Assembly (NCBI GenBank): GCA_025356505.1
Contig: JANXSV010000157.1
Coordinates: forward strand, 1-7,429
DNA: 7,429 bases
Reading direction: 5' to 3'
DNA from: Methylovirgula sp.
GTDB taxonomy: Bacteria > Pseudomonadota > Alphaproteobacteria > Rhizobiales > Beijerinckiaceae
Position numbers and translations under genes: made by a program
The notes under the pieces: model-generated
The model's input: only the letters and a program-made list of their open reading frames with translations
Told to the model about the DNA's origin: nothing
Databases searched by the model: none
Shown: positions 5,285-7,429 of the stretch, piece after piece
How positions within the stretch are numbered: position 1 is the stretch's first letter
Layout: every line of letters starts with the position of its first letter

Positions 5285-6806
5285 CACCGCGGACACAAAC
5301 GCTTCCGAGTTAAAGGCTTGGCTCGGCTTTATTGCCATGTGCACCGGCATGTTTATGGCGATCCTGGATGTGCAAGTGGTGGCGACGTCGCTGCCCACAA
5401 TTCAGAGCGCGCTTAATATTGCGCCGGATCAGATGAGCTGGGTGCAAACGGCTTATCTCATCGCCGAAGTCATCGCTATTCCCCTTGCCGGCGTGCTGAC
5501 GCGGGCGCTGTCCATGCGCTGGCTGTTTGTGAGTGCGGTTGTGGTTTTTATCACCGCATCGTTTGGATGTGCGCTGAGCGGTAGTTTCAACACCTTGATA
5601 GCGTGGCGCGTATTGCAGGGCTTTTCCGGCGGCACGCTTATTCCCGCCGTGTTTTCCGCGGTGTTTTTGCTGTTTCGTGTCGAGCGTCATGGGCTAGCGA
5701 CGACGCTTGCCGGTGTGATTGCTGTGCTGGCACCGACAGTCGGGCCGATTGTTGGTGGCTGGATTACTCAGACTTTTTCGTGGCACTGGCTTTTTCTCAT
5801 CAACATTGCTCCAGGCTTGATATCCGCAGCCGTGGCTATGGTGTTTCTGCCGAAAGTGACTTTACAAATTTGGCAGTTGCGAAGGCTGGATTTTGTGGCG
5901 CTGGGACTGCTTGGCGTGGGCCTGACCGCCCTTATCATCGGCTTGAAAGAAGCGCCGCATAGAGGCTGGACATCTGGCTTTGTCGTCGGCTTGCTGGCCT
6001 TGAGCCTTGTCAGCACAACAGGCTTTGTGCGGCGGACACAAAGCGCTGAACTGCCGATCGTCAGCCTCAGGCATTTCGTGAGCCGTAGTTTTACCGTCGG
6101 CTGTGTGTTGAGTTTTGTGCTTGGCATCGGGCTTTTCGGCTCGGTCTATCTCATGCCGGTGTTTCTGGCTTTTGTGCGCGGGCACAATTCGCTCGAAATC
6201 GGCACTATCATGCTGGTCACCGGCATTGTGCAATTGATTACGGCTCCTATAGCGGTGGCTTTAGAACAGCGCGTTGAGGCGCGCATCCTGACCGCAGTGG
6301 GGTTTGGCCTGTTTGCGCTTGGTCTTGGCTTGAGCGCGTTTCAAACGCCGCAGAGCGATTATGCTGCACTGTTCTGGCCGCAGATTATTCGTGGTCTGGC
6401 GATCATGTTCTGTCTGCTGCCGCCGACGCGCATGGCGCTCGGATACATTGACAAGGCGCAGGTGGCAGATGCCAGCGGGCTGTTCAATCTGATGCGGAAC
6501 CTGGGCGGCGCTATCGGGCTTGCGCTGATCGACACGGTGATTTACAGCCGCTCGCCCGTCCATAGTACCGATTTGGTTGCGGCGCTGCAACGCGGCGATA
6601 TGGACGCCATTAAGTTTCTCGGCCTGCCGGTTCAGGCGCTAAGCGGCCCTCCTGATGCCGCGACGCTCGGCATGATCCAGCCTTTTATCGAAAAAGGCGC
6701 CTTAACATTGGCAATCAACGAGGCTTGGGGCATGGTCGCAGTGTTGACTTTGGCCGCTTTGCTCTGCGTACCTTTTGCAAGGCCAAGCGTTTTAGCGCAA
6801 GAATGA
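5265..6806 (+). CDS. DHA2-type (EmrB/QacA) MFS exporter, 14 transmembrane helices
   Basis: A 513-residue inner-membrane proton-driven exporter; length and helix pattern fit the 14-helix drug:H+ antiporter family. Helix 1 has AILDVQVVATSLP with D35, the usual LDxTIVNVALP position. Motif B is visible as WRVLQGFSGG (R115). Motif C, the antiporter signature, is GVIAVLAPTVGPIVGGW (150-166). ASGLFNLMRNLGGAIG (403-418) is typical of the last third of DHA2 proteins. Motif A is weak: GVLTRALSMRWLF (76-88) lacks the usual Asp and second Gly. The ATG at 5265 lies 20 bp inside the methyltransferase gene, with GGA at 5254-5256 as a likely ribosome site, so it is co-translated with it. Context suggests export of the methylated polyketide or resistance to it; a general multidrug role is the alternative. 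Confidence 0.92.
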   Translation: MPALSPSTADTNASELKAWLGFIAMCTGMFMAILDVQVVATSLPTIQSALNIAPDQMSWVQTAYLIAEVIAIPLAGVLTRALSMRWLFVSAVVVFITASFGCALSGSFNTLIAWRVLQGFSGGTLIPAVFSAVFLLFRVERHGLATTLAGVIAVLAPTVGPIVGGWITQTFSWHWLFLINIAPGLISAAVAMVFLPKVTLQIWQLRRLDFVALGLLGVGLTALIIGLKEAPHRGWTSGFVVGLLALSLVSTTGFVRRTQSAELPIVSLRHFVSRSFTVGCVLSFVLGIGLFGSVYLMPVFLAFVRGHNSLEIGTIMLVTGIVQLITAPIAVALEQRVEARILTAVGFGLFALGLGLSAFQTPQSDYAALFWPQIIRGLAIMFCLLPPTRMALGYIDKAQVADASGLFNLMRNLGGAIGLALIDTVIYSRSPVHSTDLVAALQRGDMDAIKFLGLPVQALSGPPDAATLGMIQPFIEKGALTLAINEAWGMVAVLTLAALLCVPFARPSVLAQE

Positions 6807-6809
6807 TAG

Positions 6810-6837
6810 GCCGAATTACCGTCGTAAACGGAACGGC
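6810..6837. other. Two-tier hairpin between MFS gene and ppk2
   Basis: GCCG (6810-6813) pairs with CGGC (6834-6837), and inside it CCGT (6819-6822) pairs with ACGG (6828-6831), with an unequal internal loop between. No T-run follows, so it does not look like an intrinsic terminator and read-through into ppk2 is possible. Low confidence as a functional element. Confidence 0.2.
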
Positions 6838-6879
6838 AAAGTGCGGGCGCTGTCTTAAGCGAAACGAAATGGGCGGACG

Positions 6880-7429
6880 ATGCGGATTATAACCAAAGAT
6901 TTTCGGGTGAAACCCGATGGCAAAGTCAAACTTTCGAAATGGCCGACGCAGACGCCGCCGACCTACGAATCCGCGAGTGACTATAAGGATATGCTGCAAA
7001 GCAATGTCGAAAGGCTGAGCACGGCGCAAGAGCTGCTTTACGCGTCGGGCAAATATTCGCTGCTGCTGATTTTTCAGGCCATGGATGCCGCTGGCAAGGA
7101 CGGTGTCATCAAGCATGTGATGTCGGGCGTAAACCCGCAGGGTTGCCAGGTTCACAGTTTCAAACATCCCAGCGTTGAAGAATTGCAGCATGATTTTTTG
7201 TGGCGCACGACGCGCTATCTGCCCGAGCGCGGAAATATTGGCATCTTCAACCGCTCCTACTATGAGGAAGTTCTGATTGCGCGTGTGCATCCGGCAATTT
7301 TGCATGGTGAAGGTGTTGCCGATTTACCCGATGATGCGCGCAAGGTGTGGGATCAGCGCTTTACGTCTATCAAAAATATAGAGCAGCATCTGCATCACAA
7401 CGGGACGCGCATCCTGAAATTTTTTCTGC
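6880..7429 (+). CDS. ppk2: Polyphosphate kinase 2 family protein, N-terminal part
   Basis: A cytoplasmic enzyme that transfers phosphate between polyphosphate and nucleoside (mono- or) diphosphates. 183 codons are in the window; the family is usually about 230-300 residues, so roughly the last third is missing. The Walker A site is MDAAGKDG (68-75, K73), followed by [12 protein letters not shown] (84-95), the lid/recognition region ELQHDFLWR (101-109), and the Walker B region [15 protein letters not shown] (118-132). The N-terminal extension with KPDGKVKL and [16 protein letters not shown] is as in single-domain PPK2 proteins. The subclass (ADP-, AMP- or dual-specific) cannot be fixed by eye. 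The ATG at 6880 has only a weak upstream GGGCGG; there is no better in-frame start. It is 73 bp downstream of the MFS gene on the same strand, so it could be read through from that operon or have its own promoter. Confidence 0.93.
   Translation, partial: MRIITKDFRVKPDGKVKLSKWPTQTPPTYESASDYKDMLQSNVERLSTAQELLYASGKYSLLLIFQAMDAAGKDGVIKHVMSGVNPQGCQVHSFKHPSVEELQHDFLWRTTRYLPERGNIGIFNRSYYEEVLIARVHPAILHGEGVADLPDDARKVWDQRFTSIKNIEQHLHHNGTRILKFFL

Noticed and set aside
6715..7305. 196-codon minus-strand ORF opposite the MFS end and ppk2
   Set aside because: The plus strand here encodes clear PPK2 Walker motifs; the antisense frame shows no domain.
1..7429. Mobile element, CRISPR array, phage or defence genes
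   Set aside because: No transposase, integrase, terminal inverted repeats, spaced identical repeats or defence-protein motifs were seen; all genes fit chromosomal metabolic families.

Overview
The window is ordinary, tightly packed bacterial chromosome, moderately GC-rich by eye (not computed). The protein set points to an alphaproteobacterium, probably of the Hyphomicrobiales/Rhizobiales type: a class II (B12-dependent) ribonucleotide reductase of the long alphaproteobacterial form, a small secreted YkuD L,D-transpeptidase, a MobA-type protein and a PPK2 kinase. I cannot name the genus. There is no tRNA, rRNA, CRISPR array, insertion sequence or prophage signal.

Layout. (1) Positions 1-1386, minus strand: the first 462 codons of nrdJ, running off the left edge. 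Its upstream region (1387-1966 holds no convincing gene) carries two NrdR-box-like sites exactly 31 bp apart, a four-copy heptamer repeat and a hairpin in the presumed leader. (2) 1967-2782, plus strand: a one-polypeptide fusion of a molybdenum-cofactor guanylyltransferase (MobA) and a TusA-type sulfur carrier. (3) 2802-2835 and 2856-3455, minus strand: a secreted L,D-transpeptidase ending in a textbook Rho-independent terminator; it is convergent with mobA-tusA. (4) 3456-3725: a divergent intergenic region with small dyads. (5) 3726-6806, plus strand: a three-gene operon with overlapping ends, made of a type III polyketide synthase, an ICMT-family membrane methyltransferase and a 14-helix DHA2-type MFS exporter. 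(6) 6880-7429, plus strand: the first 183 codons of a PPK2 polyphosphate kinase, cut by the right edge.

How the genes work together. The clearest pathway is the 3726-6806 operon. The synthase would extend an acyl-CoA starter with malonyl-CoA into an alkylpyrone, resorcinol or phloroglucinol. The methyltransferase would O-methylate this lipophilic product at the membrane, as BpsB does for BpsA products in Bacillus subtilis, and the MFS protein would export it. The exact product cannot be read from sequence. The MobA-TusA fusion suggests that nucleotide attachment to molybdopterin and sulfur delivery to the cofactor or its enzymes are physically coupled. nrdJ (dNTP supply), the L,D-transpeptidase (peptidoglycan cross-linking or anchoring) and ppk2 (nucleotide/polyphosphate balance) look like independent housekeeping neighbours.

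The items most worth following up are the MobA-TusA fusion, the PKS/methyltransferase/exporter operon, and the paired NrdR boxes with the heptamer repeat upstream of nrdJ.
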